Shown here: positions 45,397 to 54,227 of the stretch, one piece after another
Layout of the letters: each line of letters begins with the position of its first letter
Position numbering within the stretch: the stretch's first letter is position 1
From: Veillonella sp. CHU740
GTDB lineage: Bacteria; Bacillota; Negativicutes; Veillonellales; Veillonellaceae
Assembly (NCBI RefSeq): GCF_003992055.1
Contig: NZ_RQVD01000001.1
Span: 186,001-250,000 of the forward strand
Reading direction: 5' to 3'
Length of the DNA stretch: 64,000 bases
Program-made: the position numbers and the translations under genes
The notes under the pieces: generated by a model
Told to the model about the DNA's origin: nothing
Database searches by the model: none
The model's input: only the letters and a program-made list of their open reading frames with translations

Positions 45397-46456
45397 TTCA
45401 TCCCCTCCTTTTGTCTTTATTGTAACATTCTGACAATTTGAAGGAAATACAGTTTTGTTTTATTTTTTGTCTTGTCAATAATTCTTTTTGACTTTGATTT
45501 ATATCTTTGTTTTTCTTTGGTTGTTGCTTTTATCTGTTTTTATCTTTGTTTTAAATTGATATGATCATTTCTTTTTATTCTATTTAATTTGCTTACATTC
45601 CTATACAGCTCTTGCTTATATAGACTTTTCAAAGGCTAATAAAATAGACACAACAAGTTTACTCCTCTTTTTTTAGTCTTTGAAAAGTTCATCATGGCAC
45701 TATCATATTTTATGGTTTACTTTCCTCTTTGGTCATGTAAAAGGCTTATGATACTCTTATGTACTTTTATCAGGTATTCTTCAGGACTTCTTACACATTA
45801 TTTAATATAAGTCTTTACCACTACGTGTTTTAGTACCAGTTGGATTCTTTGGTACTTGTACAAGTTATCTTTGATAATGTTATGAATGTCTTCTACTTTT
45901 TTACAGGTATTCCTTATTTGCTACTGGTTTGAATACTATAAAAAGTGTCTATCGACTATGACACATAACCCCCCCTCAAAAAAAAAGAAAAGGGGTAAGG
46001 TAAGAGAAAGGTATATAGGAATAGGATAGAGTGAGAGAGGATAATATAGAGAGGTAAGAGACACCATACGGGGGGTGTTTAAATCTCTACCTGTGTATAT
46101 ATCCCCTCATAAATTTTTTACAAATTTTCTATACCCACTTTTATCACATCTTTAATAAGCTCTTTAACCCTACTTTTATCAGTGGAGATAAGACCCTCTT
46201 TTAAGTCTTCTATAAAGATTCTTAATATATTATATATAGTATTATATAGATATTATATAAGAACTCTTATAATAAGTTTTTTTAAAAGAAGAGAAAAGTA
46301 GTCAAAAGAGAAGAAAAGAGTGAGTGATGAACAATAAAATAGTCTGAATATGACATCCAATCTTCAGTCCGATTAGCCATAAACAATCTATAATGGTTCA
46401 TATAGTTTCCCAATTAAATTAATCAAGTTAATTGCCATGTGTACATAGTCGAATAA
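45397..46456. other. Non-coding kilobase between early region and terminase; candidate site of virion ends
   Basis: About 1.06 kb without a credible gene, the largest gap in the prophage. It contains four copies of the phage octamer in 300 bp (45359-45653), an inverted repeat AGACTTTTCAAAG / CTTTGAAAAGT (about 45631 and 45676), ACTTTTATCA repeated near 45764, 46139 and 46170, a C7 followed by A9 (45969-45986), a purine-only-like stretch 45990-46060, a G6 (46070-46075), and an AT-only stretch 46225-46265. In T7 the gap between the large terminase gene and the first early gene is where the linear genome ends, terminal repeats and early promoters lie. Confidence 0.5.
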
Positions 46457-48187
46457 TCAGTTAATTCTATGATTCTTTAAAAAGTTATAATTATTGTTAA
46501 TACTGCTACGATCATCATATTTGTGTGTCTTAATATTAAATAAAACACCCCTATCAGGGTCTAACCAATCAAGTAAACGGTTTTCCATTTCTTCATCAAT
46601 ACCTGTTTGTGCATCCCTATTCATAATATCAGTAAAATACTCTACACCCATTGTAAGGGCGTCTAAACGGTCATCATGTGCAAGACTACCTTTATCTCTA
46701 GAGATTCTAGTCATCTGATAAAACAAGCTATAGTTTAGTGTCTTTTCATTAGCTTGATAATCGTTCTGTATGATAGGTTTATGAATAATAAGTTTATGTT
46801 GTGCCATGATAGGCTCAAGTGTATCAATGATACGTAGTTCTTTTTGTTTAAAGTTTCGTACCTCTTCAATAGCACAAGGGTGTGTCTTTGTAAGGTACGG
46901 AGTAAATAGTTGAGTAAACATGCCATTACCAAAGTTAGATTCGATAAGGACTGCATTTACATCAAAGGATTTAGCCTTATTGGCTAGCTGTGAAAGCACA
47001 TTATCTGCATATCCATTGCCTTTAAAGGCTCCTACGTCTAAGACAAATAGATATCCATTTAGATATTTAATAATAGCATAAGCTGTTTCGTCTTGCCCTC
47101 TACCGCTGGCATCAATAGCAAGTACACTGCCTGTATAGTCTGCTACTTGCTCACTACGGCTTAGTGGTTCATAGAAATAGTCTCCTTTTAAAGCAAGGTT
47201 TGGTACGTCATCAATTCTATACATTCGTTCATTTGTCCAATTCCATTTAAGAGAAGAGGACTTTTTGTCTAAAGAGGATACGATCAAGTCGGATACTTTT
47301 AGTGGGTATCGTTCATAGTCACTCAAATTCGTATTAAGCATAAACTGTAAAGCAAAGCCTGCTTTACCATAGGATAGTCTACGTTTAATTATCTCCTCTT
47401 CATTAAATCGTTTTGGGTCTGTTGGTCTACCACTCCATCGTTGTGGCTCTGCATCATATCTATTAGCAATAATAGGTGCTAATCTATCTCCATAGTGTTC
47501 CCTTTCCTCGGGGGTCTCTGGGTATAATACAGTCCATATATTGGTACGGTATCCCCTGTTTTGTAATTCGTTATAAAGGCTCATTTCATTTTGTGGTGTA
47601 CCTAGGTAAACTATTTGTCCGTTAGGCTTTAGAATTGCATCATATTCCCTAACAGCTTCAAATAGCTTATCTCTTTGTGTCTGTGTAGCACTGTTGTTTG
47701 ATACTTCCACGTCATCTGAAATGAGTAGGTCAGCACGACTACCTGTAATTTGTCCTGTGATACCTACGGACTTGATAGAGGGTGAAATATCTGGTGTAGC
47801 AAGTCCTACATCAAATATGTTTTGTGTGTCTCGTTGTCCCTTTTGTGGTAACAAATCAGACAAAAAGGGTAGTGTCTGTATAATTTTCTTTACAAATATT
47901 GCGTTGGCATCTGCTCTATCTTTACTTGCGGATACAATCAAGACCTTTTTCTGTGGGTCTTTCCACAATGTCCATGCACTAAATGCACATGTAATAAATG
48001 ATTTAGCTACACCACGGAAGCCTTGTATAATGTAACGATCACTTGGTGGATTCATCAAGGCTCTTGCAATATCATATTGTATCTCGGTAGGCTCTGGTAG
48101 ACTAATGCTATCCCATACCATGTATAGGAATACACGGAAGTCTTCCTTTGCCCTATCAATTTGTGTCTGTGTCCATTTGGTTGCCAT
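46457..48187 (-). CDS. Terminase large subunit (T7 gp19-like DNA maturase B)
   Basis: 576 residues (T7 gp19: 586). Walker A QGFRGVAKSFIT at about residue 55, Walker B DLLISDDVEV at about 155, coupling motif YLGTPQNE, and nuclease motifs AIDASGRGQDETAYAI (first Asp) and HDDRLDALTMGVEYF near the end. Packages concatemeric DNA into proheads. ATG 48187 has AAAAAGGT upstream. It lies downstream of the small subunit, as in T7, but with no gene 18.5 homologue between. Confidence 0.93.
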   Translation of the reverse strand: MATKWTQTQIDRAKEDFRVFLYMVWDSISLPEPTEIQYDIARALMNPPSDRYIIQGFRGVAKSFITCAFSAWTLWKDPQKKVLIVSASKDRADANAIFVKKIIQTLPFLSDLLPQKGQRDTQNIFDVGLATPDISPSIKSVGITGQITGSRADLLISDDVEVSNNSATQTQRDKLFEAVREYDAILKPNGQIVYLGTPQNEMSLYNELQNRGYRTNIWTVLYPETPEEREHYGDRLAPIIANRYDAEPQRWSGRPTDPKRFNEEEIIKRRLSYGKAGFALQFMLNTNLSDYERYPLKVSDLIVSSLDKKSSSLKWNWTNERMYRIDDVPNLALKGDYFYEPLSRSEQVADYTGSVLAIDASGRGQDETAYAIIKYLNGYLFVLDVGAFKGNGYADNVLSQLANKAKSFDVNAVLIESNFGNGMFTQLFTPYLTKTHPCAIEEVRNFKQKELRIIDTLEPIMAQHKLIIHKPIIQNDYQANEKTLNYSLFYQMTRISRDKGSLAHDDRLDALTMGVEYFTDIMNRDAQTGIDEEMENRLLDWLDPDRGVLFNIKTHKYDDRSSINNNYNFLKNHRIN

Positions 48188-48296
48188 ATGTGATATACCT
48201 TTTTACATAATATTAAATTTAAGCTATCTATTTTCGCCATTAAGACCCCTCTAGTATATTTTAGGTATAATCATATTACGAATATATTTTAATAGC

Positions 48297-48530
48297 TTAT
48301 TTTAAGTCTAGTGGTTCATCATCAAATATTGGTATTTCTTTTACCTCTTGTACCACAATTTCTGTAAGGTTTTTTGTAGTATATAACTCATTGTCTTTCA
48401 AATACTTTCGTACAGTCGCTAAAAACTTTGGGTCTCTCCTAAGTTCTTCATCATGTAAGCCCTCAAGTAGTGCCGTTGTTTCAAGTTCTGCAATTGTGTC
48501 TATTTGCATTCGGCGGTTCTTTACATCCAT
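48297..48530 (-). CDS. Terminase small subunit (T7 gp18-like DNA maturase A)
   Basis: 77 residues (T7 gp18: 89). DTIAELETTALLEGLHDEELRRDPKFLATVRKYLKDN is the helical core common to small terminases of T7-like phages, and the C-terminus is acidic (FDDEPLDLK). Position directly before the large subunit supports the call. Recognises the concatemer junction. Begins 3 bp after the methyltransferase stop. Confidence 0.82.
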   Translation of the reverse strand: MDVKNRRMQIDTIAELETTALLEGLHDEELRRDPKFLATVRKYLKDNELYTTKNLTEIVVQEVKEIPIFDDEPLDLK

Positions 48531-48533
48531 ATC

Positions 48534-49781
48534 TTAGTCATCACCCCTTTTTATTTTAATGAGTTCTATAATTTGTTTAAAAATTTCTTCTAAAACATTT
48601 ACAACTATACTATTTCCAGCTAATTTCTCCAATCTTTCTCTTGTAAAAAATGTTTTGTTTATACAATACAACGGGTTGTTTTTTACAATTTTTTCATAGT
48701 CACTTTCAGTAAATCCCATTAATAAAAAGCACTCTCTAGGTGTCAATGTCCTATAAGGTGCTTTACCAGGTCTAGCCGTAGGATATGTGAGGATACCTGC
48801 ATTAGGATGTCTATCTTGTTTTGTTGTTATTGTACCTACAGTATCTGCTACAGCCTTTTTACCATTAAATATGATTTTATTTTCTTTATATATTTTTTGT
48901 CTAGTTTTCGTGTTATTGGGGTTAGAGGTATTTGCTTCATCTTTATACTTTTTTAATCCATAATTTGTTTTTAAATAATATTCTAACTCCTTTAAAGGTT
49001 TAGGTTGAGTTTTATATATCTCTTCCAAATTATTGGAATTTAAAAATAGTTTTATTTTATTTTTCATAGATACATTTTTACATAATGTACTTATCATAAA
49101 AGTTCGCCTTCTTGTCTGTGGCACTCCAAAATCTTTAGCATTTAGTGTGTATACTACATTATAATACCCTAATTTTTCTAACACTCCTTGCCATTCCTTA
49201 AAATTCTCTATGTTTTTCTTTGCAAGGATAGTACTAACATTTTCCATCAATAATACTGTAGGAAGTTTCTTCCCTGTACTTTTTATGTCAAGTAAAATTC
49301 GCTCTATTTCCCATAATAAGCCTGATCTATTGCTTGTTCCTCGTGCTATTCCTGTCCAATTCCTTGTCCAAGTACTACTAATTGATAAATTTTGACACGG
49401 AAAAGAATACGTCAATATATCTATGTCTGTTGGGAGTACCTCGCTTGTTACTTTAGTTATATCCCCTAGATTACTTGTTCGTTCATAAGCACATAGTACT
49501 TTTGCTAAAAATTCTGCATTGTATCTTTTTAAACTATTTTTAGTAATTTTTTGCTTTCCATCTAAACTTAAATTTAATTCAAATAACTTATCTTCCAATT
49601 CCTTTTTAGTTAGTGCATTATATTTCGATATATCTTGCATTCCATTTTTCATACAATCATAAGCTAGAATAGCACCAATATCCCATTCAATAGTATTTAC
49701 TATTTCATAATGCACACCAATATTTTCTAAGGCTTTCCTCTGCCCCCCCATACCACTAAAGGCTTCTATTACACGTAACAT
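48534..49781 (-). CDS. DNA (cytosine-5)-methyltransferase
   Basis: 415 residues. Motif I EAFSGMGGQRKALENIG at the N-terminus, motif IV YSFPCQNLSIS with the nucleophilic Cys (about 135), motif VI LLMENVSTIL, motif VIII FGVPQTRRRTFMIS, and motifs IX/X RTLTPRECFLLMGF .. AGNSIVVNVLEEIF. It modifies cytosine at an unknown site, probably to shield phage DNA from host restriction. No nuclease partner is present. A G7 tract codes for the Met-Gly-Gly of motif I. It is inserted between lysis genes and terminase, a place T7 lacks it; a terminator precedes it. Confidence 0.93.
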   Translation of the reverse strand: MLRVIEAFSGMGGQRKALENIGVHYEIVNTIEWDIGAILAYDCMKNGMQDISKYNALTKKELEDKLFELNLSLDGKQKITKNSLKRYNAEFLAKVLCAYERTSNLGDITKVTSEVLPTDIDILTYSFPCQNLSISSTWTRNWTGIARGTSNRSGLLWEIERILLDIKSTGKKLPTVLLMENVSTILAKKNIENFKEWQGVLEKLGYYNVVYTLNAKDFGVPQTRRRTFMISTLCKNVSMKNKIKLFLNSNNLEEIYKTQPKPLKELEYYLKTNYGLKKYKDEANTSNPNNTKTRQKIYKENKIIFNGKKAVADTVGTITTKQDRHPNAGILTYPTARPGKAPYRTLTPRECFLLMGFTESDYEKIVKNNPLYCINKTFFTRERLEKLAGNSIVVNVLEEIFKQIIELIKIKRGDD

Positions 49782-49805
49782 TCATACCTCCTAATGTAGA
49801 CAAAA

Positions 49806-49833
49806 AGAGGTTAGAACGTATGCTCTAACCCCT
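49806..49833 (-). terminator. Terminator between lysis cassette and methyltransferase
   Basis: Minus strand GGGGTTAGA GCATACG TTCTAACCTC followed by TTTTTGTC. Confidence 0.78.
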
Positions 49834-49840
49834 TTATCTT

Positions 49841-50410
49841 TTATAACCATTTTGTAGCCGTCAATGTGATTCTTTTGTCTGTATTTTTCTGCAACGATAG
49901 GATATCTGCTTTTAAATCAATATCCAGTTCTTTTGTTTGATAGGATAATCTTGCACCCATTTTTACCACTTTATCTTTATTTGTGTCTGTTTCAACGTAA
50001 ACACCCTTTTTAAAACGTGGTTGTTCTGGTACTTTAATATCTAAATTTACTTGCCGTTCCTCGGAGACCACAAGTTTACCGTTATCAAATTTATGATTTT
50101 CTTTAACTTTTGTTGTCTGCACTTCGTGACGTTTACCATTCACTGTTACCACAATAGGTGTTTGCTTATCTTCAATTTGTATATCGGTATCTTCATCCTT
50201 TGCTTTTGGTACATAATGAATGGTTCTTTTGTTCTGTTCCTTCATCTCTACTTTAACTGGAGGTTGAAAGTTCTCTTGTTCTGGTGTGTCTTCGTGTGAA
50301 TGTCCACCTAATGCAAAGTGAATGAATGTTGCTAGTGCTAAGACAAAAACTAATGTACCTATAATGATGTATAGTATGATTTTAACTCTTGTACTAATAA
50401 CCCCAAGCAT
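49841..50410 (-). CDS. Membrane-anchored phage protein, candidate inner-membrane spanin
   Basis: 189 residues. N-in single membrane helix (about residues 9-32, IILYIIIGTLVFVLALATFIHFAL), a His/Glu-rich linker, then a Lys/Glu-rich domain with alternating hydrophobics (VVTVNGKRHEVQTTKVKENHKF..., MGARLSYQTKELDIDLKADIL) suggesting beta strands. Its start overlaps the amidase stop and a terminator follows, so it completes the lysis cassette. Diderm hosts need a spanin-like outer-membrane disruption protein, and position and topology fit, but there is no Rz-type coiled coil or visible Rz1-like lipoprotein. Confidence 0.5.
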   Translation of the reverse strand: MLGVISTRVKIILYIIIGTLVFVLALATFIHFALGGHSHEDTPEQENFQPPVKVEMKEQNKRTIHYVPKAKDEDTDIQIEDKQTPIVVTVNGKRHEVQTTKVKENHKFDNGKLVVSEERQVNLDIKVPEQPRFKKGVYVETDTNKDKVVKMGARLSYQTKELDIDLKADILSLQKNTDKRITLTATKWL

Positions 50411-50897
50411 CCATATACCCCCTTGCTATTGATCTAATGTAGTCACCATCACCATATAAATCCCATCTCATGTCAGGGTCGTCATCATCAATACCATAGC
50501 CGTCCATATCAGCTACTTCAGCATGTGTGAGTACATTATCTAAAGGAATACCAATCTCGATACATAGTTTAGCTACTACTCTACCCATCATATCGTACTG
50601 TTCATTTGTAGGTGGATACTCTCCATAATCAATGTTTCCGTCATTAAAGATACTTGCTTTATAAGCACATGCTAAGGCAATTCCAATAGCACCTGTATTA
50701 CGTCTCCATGTATGTGCTTTTCTTTCATTGAATGAGTTCATACTTGTATAAATACGCCCGTCTTGATCAATATTTAAGTGATAGTCATTAAAGAACTGTC
50801 CATAACGTCCAGCACTCCAATGTAAATAAATCATATTGATATTGCCCCGTGCTTCTGTTGTATAGTCTGATAAATCGTAAAAATCAATCTCTCTCAT
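50394..50897 (-). CDS. N-acetylmuramoyl-L-alanine amidase endolysin
   Basis: 167 residues from ATG 50897 (AGGAGGAGAAGG upstream), inside the 3' end of the holin gene. PGRP/amidase_2 fold: IYLHWSAGRYGQFFNDYHLNIDQDGRIY carries the first zinc His and NDYHL, AHTWRRNTGAIGIAL the middle motif, and LTHAEVADMDGYG the second zinc His; further D-rich DDDDPDMRWDLYG replaces the usual final site. T7 uses an amidase (gp3.5) too, but located elsewhere and dual-purpose. Here it is in the late lysis block. Confidence 0.9.
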   Translation of the reverse strand: MREIDFYDLSDYTTEARGNINMIYLHWSAGRYGQFFNDYHLNIDQDGRIYTSMNSFNERKAHTWRRNTGAIGIALACAYKASIFNDGNIDYGEYPPTNEQYDMMGRVVAKLCIEIGIPLDNVLTHAEVADMDGYGIDDDDPDMRWDLYGDGDYIRSIARGYMDAWGY

Positions 50898-51462
50898 GAT
50901 GTCCTTCTCCTCCTTCATAAGATGTGGTATTTACTGTGCGTTCTATTGTATCTTCTGTAGTCCTTTTCACAACTTCTTGCTCTACTCGTTTATTTACTCC
51001 GAACCTAGACAAAACGGCTAAAATACCATCTTTTAAAAATGATGCTTCCTTTACACCCATTTCCTTTAGATTTTCTGCAATAGAAAAACATTCTGCTACT
51101 ACTACAGTTAGATAGATTAGAAATGAGATTGTCTCATCAGCTTTTAAACCATTGTAGGCAAAGTCTGGAAATAGATAGACAACAATTGCCATAAGAATTG
51201 CTAAGGCATACGCTCGTGTCTTTTGCCCTAGCCCTTCTCTAAATTCACGGCTTTCAAGGTATCCTTTCTGCCATGCTCTAAAAAAGATACCTCGAAACGT
51301 GTTATAAAAACTACATTCTCTGTTTGTGTCTCTGTTATAGTTATCAACTACGATAAACCATTTTGTGATTACATCAAGAATGACAAGTATTGCTATTAAT
51401 AACATCATGTTTATAGCATTTAATAACGCTTTATCTGGTATTGCTATATGTAGATAACTCAT
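50884..51462 (-). CDS. Phage holin (phage_holin_4/TcdE-like)
   Basis: 192 residues. Membrane segments at about 14-37 (MMLLIAILVILDVITKWFIVV with the LDVxTKW-type motif), 83-99 and 108-128, plus the short stretch FREGLGQKTRAYALAILM between. A Lys/Arg/Glu-rich tail of 55 residues follows (RVEQEVVKRTTEDTIERTVN). Pattern matches the toxin-secretion/phage lysis holin family of Firmicute phages. The start overlaps the preceding small gene's stop (TAATG). Confidence 0.82.
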   Translation of the reverse strand: MSYLHIAIPDKALLNAINMMLLIAILVILDVITKWFIVVDNYNRDTNRECSFYNTFRGIFFRAWQKGYLESREFREGLGQKTRAYALAILMAIVVYLFPDFAYNGLKADETISFLIYLTVVVAECFSIAENLKEMGVKEASFLKDGILAVLSRFGVNKRVEQEVVKRTTEDTIERTVNTTSYEGGEGHHERD

Positions 51463-51602
51463 TATTCTTCCTCTTTTAAATCCATTAAATCATTATGAAT
51501 ACATCCCTCTGTAGGGCATATACCATCTTTATTAAGTGTTGCATAACACCATTCGCAAAAATGCATTACTGGAATATCAGAATGTACTTCGTAGTTATCC
51601 AT
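51462..51602 (-). CDS. Zinc-ribbon-like micro-protein upstream of holin
   Basis: 46 residues, MDNYEVHSDIPVMHFC... ending DLMDLKEEE. Four cysteines in C-x2-C-x10-C-x4-C (CEWC .. CPTEGC) suggest a small zinc ribbon. Site AAAGAGGTG before ATG 51602; the TAA overlaps the holin ATG. Both signs favour a real, translated gene in the lysis cassette. Function unknown. Confidence 0.7.
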   Translation of the reverse strand: MDNYEVHSDIPVMHFCEWCYATLNKDGICPTEGCIHNDLMDLKEEE

Positions 51603-51604
51603 AT

Positions 51605-52006
51605 TTATTTCACCTCTTTAATCTTTGTAATCATTTCTTGTGTGAGTTTCTTATATTGCTCTTGTAAATCTACTACACTAGCACCACTCAATGTACGTCT
51701 TGCTAGTGTTTGTTCTAATGTTTCAAAACGTTTGTCATAATAGCCTTTAATCTCTGCAATACGTTCTGCTTTAGTAGGTGCTACGGGTTCAGGTACATAG
51801 TCAATAAAGTTACCATTAATGTAGCATTTATTGTTTGCTACGAACTCGTTTTGCATTTCTTGTGTACCTGATAAGTATGTATGGTTCGGATATTGCATTT
51901 TAGCAAAGCTTAATACTGATTCTTCTGTGTCTCCATGTAAACCTACTAAATAGGTAGCCACTCGAAGACCTTTTTCATTTAGGATAAAAATATATTCGTT
52001 ATTCAT
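51605..52006 (-). CDS. Tail-fibre-associated phage protein (possible fibre chaperone)
   Basis: 133 residues from ATG 52006 (AAAGGAGCAC). N-terminal EYIFILNEKGLRVATYLVGLHGDTEESVLSFAKMQYPNHTYL; C-terminal helix pair PTKAERIAEIKGYYDKRFETLEQTLARRTL..DLQEQYKKLTQEMITKIKEV is a pattern common in small proteins encoded right after fibres. Placement directly downstream of gp17 supports a fibre-assembly or fibre-tip role, without proof. Confidence 0.6.
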   Translation of the reverse strand: MNNEYIFILNEKGLRVATYLVGLHGDTEESVLSFAKMQYPNHTYLSGTQEMQNEFVANNKCYINGNFIDYVPEPVAPTKAERIAEIKGYYDKRFETLEQTLARRTLSGASVVDLQEQYKKLTQEMITKIKEVK

Positions 52007-52049
52007 GAGTGCTCCTTTCATATAAAAATAATGCTATATACATTTCGTA

Positions 52050-54227
52050 CTATATCCCTAAGGCAATATACTTATAACCTTGTTTATAAGAAAGACGGTC
52101 AGTTCGGAAAGATGAGTTAGTTACACTCGCTATATACCATTCTTTAATCACTAGTTCACTTGTACTATATTCCTCGTTATACATATAGCCAACCCTTAAA
52201 GCGATTAAACAACGATTGGGAAACGTAATAGGAAATGCCGTTACAGTATCCGTATCTGTTCTGTTTTGATAAATTCCTCCTTGGATAATTAGACCACCAA
52301 ATGCTTGCCCTAAACACAAATACCATGCTGATTCATTACTAAAATCATATCTTACACCTTTGCTTTTTAATAGCTCTGTAATATCTACATTTGCATTACC
52401 TAACAGTTCTTTCACCACTGCCAGTGTAGGGACAAGGTTTGTATTTGTATCTGCTTTATTATTGGTAAACAATTTCAAAAGACTAGCTGTATCACCTTTG
52501 GTAATAGTCAGTCCCTCATTATGTTTTGCAATATCCGTAACGGTTGCATCATAATCTCCATGATAGTGCCATGCCCCCCACGCATTATAGAATGTTCGAT
52601 AGCAAATATTACAAGGCTTGTTATTCGCACCATAAGAGTAGAATACTTGTGTAATCTTGTTAGTATCACTTTTAATAACCTGTACTACACCATAGTAGTA
52701 AACACGTGTAGCACTCGGTGCATTTCTCCACCCCCACATGCTTGCTGTTGCTTCATACATACCAGTATCTGTGAGATTATTCCAATCGTTGATACCAGTA
52801 GGCATAGGCTTCATGCTCATGTATTTGTTTAGGTTATGTGCGGTTGTGTCTGTATTGTGTTCACTAATTTTAGTGGTAATAGTACTGTTAATATCAGCTT
52901 TCAATGTACTATTATTTGCATTGATTTTAGAGGTGATGTCAGAACTAATCTCACTCTTTAATGTACTATTATTAGCACTAATTTTAGATGTAATTAAACT
53001 TTCATTTGCTCGTGCTTGTGACGCGTTGTTTTCATTAATCTTTCGTGTAATCACTGCTTCATGTACACTTGCTTGTGCAAGGTTATTTTCTGCAATTCGA
53101 TTGTTAATCAAGGCTTCTTGTTTAGACAACAAAGAATTTGCAATATCCTTTTTTGTCTTTTCATCAAGTACACCACTTTTTAGCTTTTCTGATGCACTTT
53201 CGATTTGTTCCTTTACTTCATTCGCTGTACGAATGGTTGTATTTAATGTGGATGTAACACTATTAGCATTTGATGTAAGTTCTTGTTTTAGTGTATTAGC
53301 TTGTGCTGTTAGTTCTTGTTTAGCACTGGTGATACGATCATTGATAGCACTAGTAGTATTATTAATCCTTGTATCAATTTCACGATTCACTGTAGCTACT
53401 TTACTATTAATAGTATTGGTTGCATTGGTTAGTTGTTGTGTTAGGTCACTTTTAGCACTATTGATATGGCTTGTTACATCAGTGGTTGTCCGTTCCCCTA
53501 ATTGAGTGATAGCTGTTGTTGCTTTGCTTAACTTGTCAGCAATTGCTGTATTTGTTTCTTGGCTTAACCCTGTAATGTCAGCTTTTGCTTTTGTAACCTT
53601 GTTTGTAAACTCCATGTTATTTGTGTTCATTTGTTCTGTAACACGTTGTGCTAATTCATTGGTACGTTGTGCCGTAGCATCCACTGCTGACTGCCTAGAC
53701 AAAACATCTTGTTGTGCTTGTTCGATTGTACTTTTATGTTGTCGTACCTCTGCGGTCAGTTGCTCGACCTCTTCTTTTTGGTGTCTAACGTACCCATAAG
53801 GTACTGCATCCATATCATCTGTAGGTGTACCTAAGCGTTTGATACGGCTTCCTTTTACATCCCATGCCTCATCAAGTGCACGTGTAATCGTTTCATCACG
53901 TACATTGTCCATTTGCTCCTCTGCAAGATGCATTAATTGGATGTAGGATAGGTTCAAATTATCAGCTTTTAAAATACTATTATCTGTCCACGATACAATA
54001 CGGTTTGACGGTGTCACTCTGTAAATAATTAAAGACACCCCATTTTGTGGAGGTGCCTTTAAAATTACTTCATTTTGATTGACTATAAAATCTTTTGGTT
54101 GTTCTAGCTCTTTACCATTTAATGTTACATGGATAAATGTACTGTTTAAATAATCAAAACTAAATGAATAGTTTTTCTGATTATTTGAAGTAGTCAAGGA
54201 TACCTTGCTTTTGTACTGTCTTATCAT
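52050..54227 (-). CDS. Tail fibre protein (T7 gp17-like N-terminus)
   Basis: 725 residues. Residues 1-115 match the T7 gp17 attachment domain: FSFDYLNSTFIHVTLNGKEL, YRVTPSNRIVSWTDNSILKADNLNLSYIQLMHLAEEQ, and AVPYGYVR. Residues about 145-460 form a long Thr/Asn/Ser-rich coiled-coil shaft of near repeats (KINANNSTLKADINSTIT). About 465-570 is a pyocin-knob-like segment (INDWNNLTDTGMYEA..YRTFYNAWGAWHYHGDYDA). The C-terminal 125 residues are probably the receptor-binding tip. Overlaps gp16 by 47 bases. Confidence 0.88.
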   Translation of the reverse strand: MIRQYKSKVSLTTSNNQKNYSFSFDYLNSTFIHVTLNGKELEQPKDFIVNQNEVILKAPPQNGVSLIIYRVTPSNRIVSWTDNSILKADNLNLSYIQLMHLAEEQMDNVRDETITRALDEAWDVKGSRIKRLGTPTDDMDAVPYGYVRHQKEEVEQLTAEVRQHKSTIEQAQQDVLSRQSAVDATAQRTNELAQRVTEQMNTNNMEFTNKVTKAKADITGLSQETNTAIADKLSKATTAITQLGERTTTDVTSHINSAKSDLTQQLTNATNTINSKVATVNREIDTRINNTTSAINDRITSAKQELTAQANTLKQELTSNANSVTSTLNTTIRTANEVKEQIESASEKLKSGVLDEKTKKDIANSLLSKQEALINNRIAENNLAQASVHEAVITRKINENNASQARANESLITSKISANNSTLKSEISSDITSKINANNSTLKADINSTITTKISEHNTDTTAHNLNKYMSMKPMPTGINDWNNLTDTGMYEATASMWGWRNAPSATRVYYYGVVQVIKSDTNKITQVFYSYGANNKPCNICYRTFYNAWGAWHYHGDYDATVTDIAKHNEGLTITKGDTASLLKLFTNNKADTNTNLVPTLAVVKELLGNANVDITELLKSKGVRYDFSNESAWYLCLGQAFGGLIIQGGIYQNRTDTDTVTAFPITFPNRCLIALRVGYMYNEEYSTSELVIKEWYIASVTNSSFRTDRLSYKQGYKYIALGI

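Noticed and set aside
45961-46080. rRNA, tRNA or known small RNA in the purine-rich phage gap
   Set aside because: No cloverleaf or conserved RNA fold is recognisable; only simple tracts and short inverted repeats.
48055-48240. 61-codon frame overlapping the start of the large terminase gene, with a GAGGGG upstream
   Set aside because: 133 bases overlap the conserved terminase N-terminus out of frame; no similarity to a T7 18.5-type protein. At most a leader.
52738-53799. Two long + strand open frames (255 and 97 codons) opposite the tail fibre gene
   Set aside because: They are shadows of the repetitive Thr/Asn/Ser-rich shaft of the fibre; translation is a Leu/Val/Ser-rich hydrophobic pattern without a start signal.
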